Made by a program: the position numbers and the translations under genes
In this document: positions 16,000 through 23,807 of the stretch, in pieces
Numbering within the stretch: position 1 is the first letter of the stretch
Layout: every line of letters starts with the position of its first letter
The notes under the pieces: generated by a model
Database searches by the model: none
Told to the model about the DNA's origin: nothing
The model's input: the letters and a program-made list of their open reading frames with translations, nothing else
From: CAZTDD01 sp964612675
Lineage (GTDB): Bacteria; Hinthialibacterota; Hinthialibacteria; Hinthialibacterales; JAKPRU01
Assembly: GCA_964612675.1 (NCBI GenBank)
Contig: CAZTDD010000084.1
Coordinates: 1 to 30,741 of the forward strand
DNA length: 30,741 nt
Direction of reading: 5' to 3'

Positions 16000-16028
16000 T
16001 TTTCGTGCTTTCGTGTCTTCGTGTTTCA
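16000..16028. repeat. Short imperfect tandem ACACGAA-type repeat
   Basis: The plus strand shows three successive copies of TTCGTGnnT-like units; the minus strand reads as repeated CACGAA(A/G) blocks. I have the impression that this kind of string recurs in intergenic DNA of unrelated bacteria, but only this copy is in the window. Confidence 0.4.
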
Positions 16029-16081
16029 CTATCTTTACCGTAACGTTGCAAAACTGACTCCTCCTGGCAACATTTCCAAAT

Positions 16082-16116
16082 CTCTCCCCCCGTTCACGGG
16101 GGGAGTCGGAGGGGGG
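16082..16116. repeat. G/C-rich hairpin-plus-tail repeat element
   Basis: CTCCCCCCG (16082-16090) pairs perfectly with CGGGGGGAG (16095-16103) around a TTCA loop. A tail TCGGAGGGGGGGG follows to 16116. The layout of hairpin, short spacer and G-run resembles the elements near 17.7-17.9 kb and 30.7 kb, but loop and stem lengths differ. Confidence 0.65.
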
Positions 16117-16286
16117 GGCATCTGGATCGCACTGCCGGTGCTTTTCTCCTCAGGTCCTCAAAATATTCATAAACGTCTCTTTTGGCCTTTATCCATGGGC
16201 TTTCCAACCGCGCTTTCGGCCGGCCTCTTCTCGTTTTTGCAACCATAGGGTTTACTACTTCGATATCGCCGCGATCAGCTACCACA

Positions 16287-17549
16287 CTAGCTGGACTCCC
16301 CGTTAAATTCATGGATCGCCTCAACCATCGCAACAACATTCTCCACAGGTGTATTGCCCTGAACGTTGTGAATCGCGTTGAAAACAAATCCACCTCCTTT
16401 GGAGAACACTTCGCAACGTCGGAGCACTTCCTCTCTCACCTCCCCCGGTGTGCCGAACGGCAGCGTCTTCTGTGTATCCACGCCACCGCCCCAAAACGTG
16501 ATACGATCCCCGTATGTATTCTTTAGATGCTCGGGATCCATTCCGGCCGCCGAACACTGAACGGGGTTCAATATATCAAACCCGGACTCAACAAAATCGT
16601 CGATGAATATCTCTACCGAACCGCACGAATGTTTCATTGTTCTCCAATTCGTATTCCTATGAATCCAATCATTCATCATCTTGTAATACGGCATATAGAG
16701 TGAACGAAATGTGTCACGGGAACAGAACGTCGACAATTGCGTTCCAAAATCTGTGCCGCAAAGAAACACGGCATCCACGGTATCGCCCAACACGGAATGA
16801 ATCTTGGGAAAATTATCGAGAGCATATTCGACTTGCTTCTCAAATATTTTATGAACATAATCCTGGCGAGTGACTGTAGAAATATACCACTCTTCGATAT
16901 CTCGAATTCCTTTTGGATGTGTTAAGAAAGGCGCGGGAACCAAGGCGATATCGCCGAGACCCGTTCCAGGTATCGTGGCGATTACCGCACGGCCCGTCTG
17001 CTCTGCCTTTGCAGCTTCCGCCTTAAAGTATGCCAACGCTTCGTCTGAAATCGGCCCAAATTCTTCCAAATTATCTTCCACGTTGAGCTTGTCGTCTTCT
17101 ATCGGTTCCTGCCGAACGATGGTATCGAAGAAGAAACCACCCTCCGGCATTTTTGCGCTGGGCGGTGCGGAGGTATCTCCCTGCGGATAGATCAGCGTGT
17201 CGCCGTTTTGATCGACGGCGGTCTTGAAATGCTCGGACACCAGAACTTCGAGACCGCTTGGGGTGTGCCATGGTTTCCAGTTTTCGTTCGGAAATCCGAA
17301 GATCGTTGCAGGAGCATTGATTCCTTCAACGTCGATCCCCATCGCCTTTTTCAGGTCTTCATCGATCCAACCAAGCATTTGGTAGGGTTCGTGGACTTTT
17401 ACCGGGCGTTTCTGCAGCCCATAGTAATCGCGAAGCGCTGCCACACAATAGACATGCATACCCGTTACAGCCGTTCCCCCGAAATCGACCGGCACACGCC
17501 CCGTTTCTTTGTGGTTGAATGAAGACAACACGGCCTCTTTGCTCGTCAT
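16287..17549 (-). CDS. Uroporphyrinogen decarboxylase-family protein
   Basis: This 420-residue soluble protein has the URO-D/MtaA barrel rather than being a true haem-pathway decarboxylase. It starts TSKEAVLSSFNHKETGRVPVDFGG, the usual family opening. It continues with LFLCGTDFGTQ, the TMKHSCGSVEIFIDDFVESG block around the barrel's active face, then LNPVQ, FWGGGVDTQKTLPFGTP and a C-terminal VFNAIHNVQGNTPVENV. Many relatives are corrinoid-dependent methyltransferases or enzymes of unknown role encoded near glycan-degradation genes. No corrinoid-protein gene is in the window, so the substrate is unknown. AGGAAGG lies about 15 bases upstream of the ATG. It is divergent from the sulfatase, with 609 repeat-rich bases between. 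Confidence 0.88.
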   Translation of the reverse strand: MTSKEAVLSSFNHKETGRVPVDFGGTAVTGMHVYCVAALRDYYGLQKRPVKVHEPYQMLGWIDEDLKKAMGIDVEGINAPATIFGFPNENWKPWHTPSGLEVLVSEHFKTAVDQNGDTLIYPQGDTSAPPSAKMPEGGFFFDTIVRQEPIEDDKLNVEDNLEEFGPISDEALAYFKAEAAKAEQTGRAVIATIPGTGLGDIALVPAPFLTHPKGIRDIEEWYISTVTRQDYVHKIFEKQVEYALDNFPKIHSVLGDTVDAVFLCGTDFGTQLSTFCSRDTFRSLYMPYYKMMNDWIHRNTNWRTMKHSCGSVEIFIDDFVESGFDILNPVQCSAAGMDPEHLKNTYGDRITFWGGGVDTQKTLPFGTPGEVREEVLRRCEVFSKGGGFVFNAIHNVQGNTPVENVVAMVEAIHEFNGESS

Positions 17550-17668
17550 TGGGCCTTTTCCTTCCTATGACATCTCTGATAGTCAAAGTCCAATCATCAA
17601 CTTCTTCCCTCCCGCAATCTACTCGCAACAAAAGACCCCCGTCAAGCTTTTGCGTAGCCTTCCCGACT

Positions 17669-17742
17669 GACGGTGCTGCAAAAAATCGCCCACTGGCAAT
17701 AGGAGTTCCCCTCTCCCGCCGGGAGAGGGTCAGGGTGAGGGG
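17669..17742 (+). repeat. Composite element: GCAAAAA motif plus CCCTCTCCC hairpin and tail
   Basis: GACGGTGCTGCAAAAAATCG (17669-17688) is followed after about 20 bases by a perfect 9-bp hairpin, CCCTCTCCC (17709-17717), loop GCC, GGGAGAGGG (17721-17729). The tail TCAGGGTGAGGGG follows to 17742. The same two parts, in the same order and at almost the same spacing, occur at 26828-26942. Confidence 0.75.
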
Positions 17743-17776
17743 CGATCATTGAACTTCTTGCCGCCCCATCAACTTT

Positions 17777-17848
17777 GATGGCGTCGCAAAAAGTCGGGAA
17801 TACGAATTTCAACCCCCTCCTAACCTCCCCCGATCTTCGGGGGAGGAA
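17777..17848 (+). repeat. Composite element: GCAAAAA motif plus inverted CCTCCCCCGA hairpin
   Basis: GATGGCGTCGCAAAAAGTCG (17777-17796) precedes a 39-base stretch at 17810-17848 that is identical to the reverse complement of 30668-30706. It contains a 10-bp stem, CCTCCCCCGA (17824-17833) with TCGGGGGAGG (17837-17846), and a 3-base loop. Here the tail lies on the left side of the hairpin, so the hairpin part is inverted relative to the copies at 17.9 kb and 30.7 kb. Confidence 0.8.
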
Positions 17849-17868
17849 AAAGAAACGAGCGTGTCTGC

Positions 17869-17949
17869 AGCGGTTTCTCCCCCAAAGATTGGGGGAGATT
17901 CAGAGAGCGGTTTCTCCCCCAAAGATTGGGGGAGATTCAGAGGGGGTTG
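17869..17949 (+). repeat. Exact 37-bp tandem duplication of a hairpin element
   Basis: Positions 17869-17905 and 17906-17942 are identical over 37 bases. Each copy holds a 10-bp stem, TCTCCCCCAA with TTGGGGGAGA, and the loop AGA. The second copy continues into the tail TTCAGAGGGGGTTG (17936-17949), which matches the tail of the 30.7 kb element at 12 of 14 bases. There is no unique sequence between copies. Confidence 0.9.
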
Positions 17950-18023
17950 AGATCTGTTTTGTTCACTCTTCGCCACCGCATCAAGACTGGAGACGCAACG
18001 GGGTGGGCTCACGGGCGCGGGTG

Positions 18024-18049
18024 CCACCCCCAACTCCGCTTGGGGGTGG
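18024..18049. repeat. Hairpin repeat with CCACCCCCAA stem
   Basis: CCACCCCCAA (18024-18033) pairs perfectly with TTGGGGGTGG (18040-18049) around a 6-base loop. It is G/C-rich like its neighbours, but with a different loop and flank, so it is probably a separate repeat family. It lies about 110 bases before the sulfatase start. Apart from the repeats listed here I see nothing in the gap 17550-18158. Confidence 0.6.
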
Positions 18050-18158
18050 GGACAGCAAGATTCGATCAGATAAAAACTCAGCTAAGCCCGTAGCCCACCA
18101 ACTCAACGGTGTGATACGATAAACCCGTAGATCCCCTTCCTGTAACTGGAGAAATATC

Positions 18159-19616
18159 ATGTCCGAGAATACTGGTACACACAATCTCCCTCGCCGCCGA
18201 TTCATTCAACAAATGGGCATGGAGACGATGGCATTGACTCTTCCCCGTGCTTTGCACGCGGGGAATCAAAATGCTCAACACAGGCCGCCGAATATCCTGC
18301 TCATTGTATCCGACGATCAGGGCTACAATGATCTCGGGTGTTACGGCAACTCGGAAATCAAAACGCCCAACCTCGACCGACTCGCAGGCGACGGTGTTCG
18401 ACTAACCAGCTTCTACGTGACGTGGCCCGCCTGCACGCCTTCCCGGGGCAGTCTTCTGACCGGCCGATTTCCGCAGCGAAACGGGACGTACGACATGTTC
18501 CGCAATAATCGCGTCGATTACGATTACCAGTTCGAGATGGATGAGTACGCTGTTTCCCCCGAGAAGATTCTCGGCATGGATACACGCGAAGTGCTTTTGC
18601 CCCGTGTCCTGAGTCAGGCCGGATACACAAGCGGCATCTACGGCAAGTGGGATCTCGGCATGCTTCAGCGTTTTCTCCCTCTCCAACGCGGATTTGACGA
18701 TTTCTATGGATTCGTGAACACCGGTATCGATTATTGGACTCACGAGCGCTATGGAATCCCATCCATGTATCGCAACAACTCGGCGACAACAGAGGACAAA
18801 GGTACGTACTGCACGGACCTCTTTGAACGGGAAGCACTGCGCTTTCTGGATGAGTACTCCGATCGTCCGTTTTTTTGCTATGTGCCGTTCAATGCGCCGC
18901 ACGGAGCATCCAATCTTGAACGACCGCGTCCGGGTGTTCAGGCTCCGCTCGAGTACATCCAAAAACACTATGGTCCCTACGATCCGAAAGAACCGAACAC
19001 GCGTGAGGCTCGCAGAAAACGCTATATGGCGGCTGTTACCTATATGGACGAGTCTATTGGACGTCTTTTGGACGCGCTGGAGAAGAACAACGTTGCTGAC
19101 AATACAATTGTGATTTTCTTCTCCGATAACGGTGGCTCCGGAATCGCTGACAATGCCCCCTTACGTGGACACAAAGCCCAAATGTTTGAAGGCGGCCTAC
19201 GCGTTCCTTGCATTGTCCGCTGGCCGGACGTGATTCCATCTGGCAGAGTATGCGATGATTTTCTTACGTCGTTGGAGATCTTCCCAATGCTATGTAATGC
19301 CGTCGGAGTGAATCCTCTCCGCGACGTTGTTTTGGACGGTTTCGACATGAGACCGGTTCTTGCCGGTAAGACCGAATCGTTAAGACGTGAGATGTTCTGG
19401 GAGCGTCGCGGCGACCAGGCCGCACGAGTGAATCACTGGAAATGGGTCAATTCGGCTCGCGGCTCCGGATTATTCGATCTTTCAAAGGATATCGCAGAAC
19501 AAAACGATCTTTCCGAGCAGAAACCCGAGATTTTGGAATTGCTGAAAGGGAGATTCAATCAGTGGAAAACGCAGATGGCAGAAGCTGATCCACGACGACC
19601 ATTCCGGGATTTCTAA
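18159..19616 (+). CDS. Sulfatase (arylsulfatase family, formylglycine-dependent)
   Basis: This 485-residue enzyme should hydrolyse sulfate esters, probably on a carbohydrate. The sulfatase signature CTPSRGSLLTGR places the Cys that becomes formylglycine at residue 92. Metal and active-site blocks are SDDQGYNDLGCYG (Asp52, Asp53), FNAPHGAS, FFSDNGGSG and RGHKAQMFEGGLRVP. The second signature reads YGKWDLG (Lys163, Asp165), where many relatives have His in place of this Asp. The N-terminus (PRRRFIQQMGMETMAL, then ALHAG) looks like a twin-arginine signal with a weak hydrophobic part, so export is likely but not certain. GGAG lies seven bases before the ATG. It overlaps the convergent kinase gene by four bases at the stop codons. 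No maturase (anaerobic or FGE type) is in the window. Confidence 0.93.
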   Translation: MSENTGTHNLPRRRFIQQMGMETMALTLPRALHAGNQNAQHRPPNILLIVSDDQGYNDLGCYGNSEIKTPNLDRLAGDGVRLTSFYVTWPACTPSRGSLLTGRFPQRNGTYDMFRNNRVDYDYQFEMDEYAVSPEKILGMDTREVLLPRVLSQAGYTSGIYGKWDLGMLQRFLPLQRGFDDFYGFVNTGIDYWTHERYGIPSMYRNNSATTEDKGTYCTDLFEREALRFLDEYSDRPFFCYVPFNAPHGASNLERPRPGVQAPLEYIQKHYGPYDPKEPNTREARRKRYMAAVTYMDESIGRLLDALEKNNVADNTIVIFFSDNGGSGIADNAPLRGHKAQMFEGGLRVPCIVRWPDVIPSGRVCDDFLTSLEIFPMLCNAVGVNPLRDVVLDGFDMRPVLAGKTESLRREMFWERRGDQAARVNHWKWVNSARGSGLFDLSKDIAEQNDLSEQKPEILELLKGRFNQWKTQMAEADPRRPFRDF

Positions 19617-22102
19617 AGCAACTCACGCAAAGCGTCTCTCAGCAATTCAATTTCTTTTTCTAGTCTCCGCCATGCGTCTTCGAGCCGACTCTCGTCGCCT
19701 GAACGCGCGATCTTCTCGATATGAAGTGCCGCCTCTGACGCCGCTTCCCCCGCGAGAAGACGTGTCATGCCTTTTATCCGATGCGCTGTCTTTCCCGCTT
19801 CCTGTAAATCGCCGCTGTCGATTGCTTGTTGCAACTGACGCATAGCCGTCTCGGAATTCGGAGCAAATAATTCGATCATCTCCTTGAGGAGTTCCATGTC
19901 ATTATCGGCATTTTCCATCAAGGCATCGTGGTTGACGACCGGCTTGGATTCCACTTCCTGATCATGGACCTGATTTTCGGAAGAAGAGACACCGGGCTTT
20001 TGAATGATCGCGGCGAGTTGTTCAAGTATTTTTTTCGGTTTGACCGGTTTGGAGATATACCCATCCATCCCGGCTTCAAAACAGTTCTCTTTGTCTCCTT
20101 TCATCGCACTCGCAGTCATCGCAATAATCGGAATGTGTTCGCCGGTCCCGGCTTCCCGTTGCCGAATTTGACGTGTGGTTTCGAGGCCGTCCAGCTCGGG
20201 CATCTGAATATCCATGAGAACCACGTCATAGGAGGCTCGCTCCAATGCCTCCAACACTTCGATACCGTTGGAGGCAACATCCACCGAGTGCCCCACTTTC
20301 GTAAGAACACGAACTCCGAATTTCTGATTCATTACGTTATCTTCACCGAGTAGAATCTTCAGCGGCCCAATCTGTTGCAACGTTTCTTCTTCTGTCGGTT
20401 CTGCTTTCTTGTCCGCCGTTTTCTCGGTGTCGGTGGCTTCCCGAATAGCAGCGATCAAATCCGCCTGGAGGATCGGTTTTGTCAGATAGACCTGGATTCC
20501 CAGCCTCTTGCATCGTTCCGCATCGCCCTGAATCTCCGGCGATGTGAGCATAATGATCTTCAGATCCCTCAGGTCATCTCGTTGTTGGATCTTCTTGACC
20601 AGTTGGAAACTATCGCCCGACGGTATATGCGCATCGAGAATCGTCAGTTCGAACGGGCGTTTCTCCTCTACTGCTTCGCGTAGGGTACGCTCCGCACTCG
20701 GGATATCCTCAGCCTCAACTGGCTGCATGTCGCAAGACACAACAGTATCGCGAATCACGCGCCGATTCGTCAGATTGTCGTCCACGATCAAAACGCGCAG
20801 TCCTGCCAATTTCTCCGCTTCCGGCAACCTCTCGATTGCGGACGATCTTTCTGTTTTTTGCAGTTCCGTAGTGAAATGGAAGATACTACCTGCGCCGCCC
20901 GGCAGCGTTTCGTGATCCGGGCGCGGGCTCTCAATCCATATACGCCCGTTCATCATCGATACCAGTTTTGTGCAGATTGCAAGGCCCAATCCCGTGCCAC
21001 CGTATTTGCGCGTCGTCGATCCGTCGGCTTGCTCAAATTCAGCGAAAATCTTTTTCTGTTGCTGTTCGGTGACTCCGATGCCGGTGTCTGTGACTCGAAA
21101 GTGTAGCCGGACATCCTTCTCTGTCTCCGCTTCCAAATCCACATAAACACCGATCTCTCCCTCCTCGGTGAATTTGATCGCATTTCCGGCAAGGTTAATA
21201 ATGATCTGGCGAAGCCGCGCAGGATCGCCGAACAGAACATTCGGAACTTCCGGTGCTACATAGAATACCAGTTCCAGGTCCTTTTGCTGTGCGCGGAGTC
21301 CGAGCGTCCTGACCGATTTGCCGATACTCTGCCGCAATGCGAACTCAATCGGCGACATCTCCAGCTTCCCCGCCTCGATTTTGGAGAAATCGAGGATATC
21401 GTTCAGCAGGTGCAGCAGGGATTCCGCGGATTCGTTGACGAGAGTGAGGTATTCGCGCTGTTCCGCATCCAACGGAGTCTCAAGCGCAAGTTCGGTCATT
21501 CCAATCACGACATTCATCGGCGTTCGGATCTCGTGGCTCATGTTGGCCAGGAAGCGGCTCTTCGCTAGATTCGCCGCCTCCGCTGCCTGTTTCGCCTTCC
21601 TAAGCTCCTCCGCCGCCCGTTCCCGCTCGGTGATATCCCGGACAATTGTGTGGATATAAATCTCATCGCTGTGCTGGATGCTCACCATACTGACTTCCGA
21701 ATTGAATGGCGTACCATCCTGCCGCGTGAACGTCCACGGAAAAAACTGCGGTTCTCCGCCAAGAACGGGTTCAAGTTTCTCCTCAAACTTGTCGCCTGAA
21801 TCGCTGCCGTCCGGCTGAGTTGACGGAGAGATCTCGGGAAAGGTGTGGCCGATCAGCTTGTCTTCAATCCTCTCGAATATCTCCAGCGCCCTCTTGTTAC
21901 AGCTGATGATCTCTCGGTCCCACATAATGAACATCGCATCGCCCACCGCATCCAGCAGGCTCCGGAACTTGTTGAGATTCTCCCAGTACATCTCCGAGAT
22001 TTGCTTATGTTCATCCTCCAGCTTCTCGAGGGCTGAGACGCGTTCACGGAGTTGATGCACATCGTCAATGAGTTGTTCTTTTGTCTTTTGGGAGTCGTCC
22101 AT
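19613..22102 (-). CDS. Soluble hybrid sensor histidine kinase with two receiver domains and HPt
   Basis: This 829-residue phosphorelay protein has no membrane segment or signal peptide. Domains in order are a short coiled coil (1-40), PAS (about 45-160), and HisKA with His190 in FLANMSHEIRTPMN. Next is the ATPase domain with the N box around Asn307, DTGIGV and GGTGLGL. Receiver 1 has phospho-acceptor Asp490, and receiver 2 has Asp631 in VVLMDIQMPELDG. The HPt domain has His774 in TAHRIKG. The signal is presumably cytoplasmic and sensed by PAS. The output regulator is not in the window. I chose the ATG at 22102: GGA lies seven bases upstream, PAS homology starts soon after, and a longer frame to 22330 would overlap the divergent transporter gene. 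It ends overlapping the sulfatase stop. A role in controlling the neighbouring genes is inference. Confidence 0.9.
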   Translation of the reverse strand: MDDSQKTKEQLIDDVHQLRERVSALEKLEDEHKQISEMYWENLNKFRSLLDAVGDAMFIMWDREIISCNKRALEIFERIEDKLIGHTFPEISPSTQPDGSDSGDKFEEKLEPVLGGEPQFFPWTFTRQDGTPFNSEVSMVSIQHSDEIYIHTIVRDITERERAAEELRKAKQAAEAANLAKSRFLANMSHEIRTPMNVVIGMTELALETPLDAEQREYLTLVNESAESLLHLLNDILDFSKIEAGKLEMSPIEFALRQSIGKSVRTLGLRAQQKDLELVFYVAPEVPNVLFGDPARLRQIIINLAGNAIKFTEEGEIGVYVDLEAETEKDVRLHFRVTDTGIGVTEQQQKKIFAEFEQADGSTTRKYGGTGLGLAICTKLVSMMNGRIWIESPRPDHETLPGGAGSIFHFTTELQKTERSSAIERLPEAEKLAGLRVLIVDDNLTNRRVIRDTVVSCDMQPVEAEDIPSAERTLREAVEEKRPFELTILDAHIPSGDSFQLVKKIQQRDDLRDLKIIMLTSPEIQGDAERCKRLGIQVYLTKPILQADLIAAIREATDTEKTADKKAEPTEEETLQQIGPLKILLGEDNVMNQKFGVRVLTKVGHSVDVASNGIEVLEALERASYDVVLMDIQMPELDGLETTRQIRQREAGTGEHIPIIAMTASAMKGDKENCFEAGMDGYISKPVKPKKILEQLAAIIQKPGVSSSENQVHDQEVESKPVVNHDALMENADNDMELLKEMIELFAPNSETAMRQLQQAIDSGDLQEAGKTAHRIKGMTRLLAGEAASEAALHIEKIARSGDESRLEDAWRRLEKEIELLRDALRELL

Positions 22103-22284
22103 GTCATTATCCGCCGGGCGGTAGAGATTTCTTTGATGGTACCAGAGTACCATATCATGTGGTAAGAAGACCGGAGCGACGACTGAGTCCAGCCTTTGGG
22201 TCATTATCTGCCGGGGCACCACAGAGTTCCCAACCGCCTCGGAGTATGCTATGAGATACTCCTTGCAGGTAGACGAAATCGCAA
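22103..22284. promoter_or_regulatory. Divergent control region between kinase and sugar porter genes
   Basis: This region is dense in repeats. A near-identical direct repeat, GTCATTATC(C/T)GCCGGG, lies at 22103-22118 and again at 22200-22215, with one mismatch. A perfect dyad, ATGGTAC, CAGA, GTACCAT, sits at 22136-22153. A second dyad, GGAGTAT/ATACTCC with an 8-base gap, sits at 22241-22262, just before the transporter start. These are good candidates for regulator binding sites for both genes. No strong -35/-10 pair is evident to me. Confidence 0.5.
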
Positions 22285-23763
22285 ATGGAGACCCGTATGT
22301 ACGTTTACTGGCTCGCCTTCGTCGCGGCACTGGGCGGACTGCTGTTCGGATATGACACAGCGGTCATCTCGGGTGCGATTGGCTTTCTAGTGAAACGCTT
22401 TGAACTGACCCCGATGTGGGAAGGCTGGGCCGCCTCCTGCGCCCTGCTGGGTTGTGTCGTCGGCGCTTCCTGCGCGGGATTGCTCAGCGACCGCTTCGGA
22501 AGGAAGAGAGTTTTGATCTTCTCGGCCCTGCTCTTTACCGTGTCGGCTGTCGGTACCGCCCTTCCGCGCACTCTCACCGAATTCATCCTCGCACGCTTTA
22601 TCGGAGGTGTCGGCGTCGGCGTGGTCTCGCTTCTCTCGCCGATGTATATTGCCGAGGTCTCTCCCCCGCGCATTCGCGGGCGACTCGTCACCCTAAACCA
22701 GTTCGCGATTATCGGCGGGATGCTCGTCGTTTATCTCGTCAACGCCCGCGTTGCATCCCTCGGCGAGGAAGCGTGGAACGTAGCAGTCGGCTGGAGGTGG
22801 ATGTTCGGTTCCGAAACGCTTCCCGCCATCCTGTTCCTACTTCTTCTCTTTTTTGTTCCCGAAAGCCCACGATGGCTTGTGAAGCAGGACCGTCAGCCTG
22901 AGGCGCATCGACTCTTAGCACTCATGCACGGCGAAGAAGAAGCCGACGCGGAAATGCGGGAAATCCAAACCACAGTCAGCCATGAAAGCGGCTCCATTTC
23001 TGAACTGTTCCAGCCGGGCCTTCGCGTGGCCCTCCTGATCGGCGTGGGCCTCGCCGTCTTGCAACAGGTTACCGGTATCAACGTCGTCCTGTATTACGCG
23101 CCGAGGATTTTCGAAAGCGCCGGGGTTATAGCCACCGACGCGATCAACGACACCATCATCGTCGGTATCGTCAACCTTTCTTTTACCGTTATTGCCTACT
23201 GGACCGTTGACCGCTTCGGGCGCAAGCCGCTTCTCGTAATCGCCTCGGCTGGGATGGGAATCTCGCTCGTCCTCCTGGGAATCGCGTTCCTGCTCTCCGT
23301 TCCGGGGCGGCGTGTTTGGTTTGAATTATTGGGACTCACTTTCGGAATCGCATCCAATGAAACCGGCGTCGTAGTCGACATAGTCGGATTTTCATTTGTC
23401 ATCGAGCAGCTCAATACGTTTATTCTCTTATTCATTTTAACCTACGTCGCTTCGTTTGCCGTGGCCATGGGGCCTGTTGTCTGGGTGGTCGTTTCCGAAA
23501 TCTTCCCCACGCATATCCGGGGACGCGCGATGTCCGTCGCTGTGGTCTGTCTCTGGATCTCCTGCTTCCTGGTCTCTCAGTTCTTCCCTTTCATGCTCGA
23601 AAACCTTCAAGGTTCGGCCTTTTTCGTATACGCCTTCATGTGTGCAGTTTGCTTCTTTTTCGTGTTAGTCTTGCTACCCGAAACAAAAGGGAAAACCCTT
23701 GAGGAAATCGAACAAAGCTGGTCGTGGAGTCGCTCCGCAGCGACTTCCGCCGAACCAGAATAA
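22285..23763 (+). CDS. MFS sugar porter (sugar:H+ symporter family)
   Basis: This 492-residue, 12-helix inner membrane carrier should import a monosaccharide or small sugar. The sugar porter marks are all visible: GGLLFGYDTAVISG in helix 1, DRFGRKR in the first inner loop, VPESPRWLV before the central loop, LQQVTGINVVLYYAPRIFE in helix 7, DRFGRKP in the second half, and LLPETKGKTLEEIE at the end of helix 12. A stretch of about 35 residues with a GRRVWFELLG start interrupts the usual spacing between helices 9 and 10. The ATG at 22285 is listed; an ATG at 22297 has GGAG six bases upstream and may be the true start. It is followed after 44 bases by the GH67-like gene, so they are probably co-transcribed. 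The sugar is unknown. Confidence 0.92.
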   Translation: METRMYVYWLAFVAALGGLLFGYDTAVISGAIGFLVKRFELTPMWEGWAASCALLGCVVGASCAGLLSDRFGRKRVLIFSALLFTVSAVGTALPRTLTEFILARFIGGVGVGVVSLLSPMYIAEVSPPRIRGRLVTLNQFAIIGGMLVVYLVNARVASLGEEAWNVAVGWRWMFGSETLPAILFLLLLFFVPESPRWLVKQDRQPEAHRLLALMHGEEEADAEMREIQTTVSHESGSISELFQPGLRVALLIGVGLAVLQQVTGINVVLYYAPRIFESAGVIATDAINDTIIVGIVNLSFTVIAYWTVDRFGRKPLLVIASAGMGISLVLLGIAFLLSVPGRRVWFELLGLTFGIASNETGVVVDIVGFSFVIEQLNTFILLFILTYVASFAVAMGPVVWVVVSEIFPTHIRGRAMSVAVVCLWISCFLVSQFFPFMLENLQGSAFFVYAFMCAVCFFFVLVLLPETKGKTLEEIEQSWSWSRSAATSAEPE

Positions 23764-23807
23764 ATGCGCAACCAGGTTTCCCGTTCGGGGCTGGAGAGGG
23801 AAATACA

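Larger units (their letters stand above)
15930..16286. other. Intergenic region with repeats and an open remnant-like stretch
   Basis: These 357 bases contain a short tandem-like repeat (16000-16028) and a G/C-rich hairpin (16082-16116). The minus strand frame from about 16280 down to 16117 stays open and reads like protein, with strings such as RRGRPKARLESPWIKAKRD and VYEYFEDLRRKAPAVRS. It has no start codon with a ribosome binding site and runs into the hairpin. I treat it as a decayed or non-coding interspersed piece, not a gene. Confidence 0.4.

Noticed and set aside
17869..17942. Possible CRISPR array (palindromic 37-base repeats)
   Set aside because: The two copies touch each other with no spacer, there are only two, and no cas gene is present.
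22103..22330. N-terminal extension of the hybrid kinase
   Set aside because: It would overlap the divergent transporter gene, has Arg-rich non-family sequence and no ribosome binding site.
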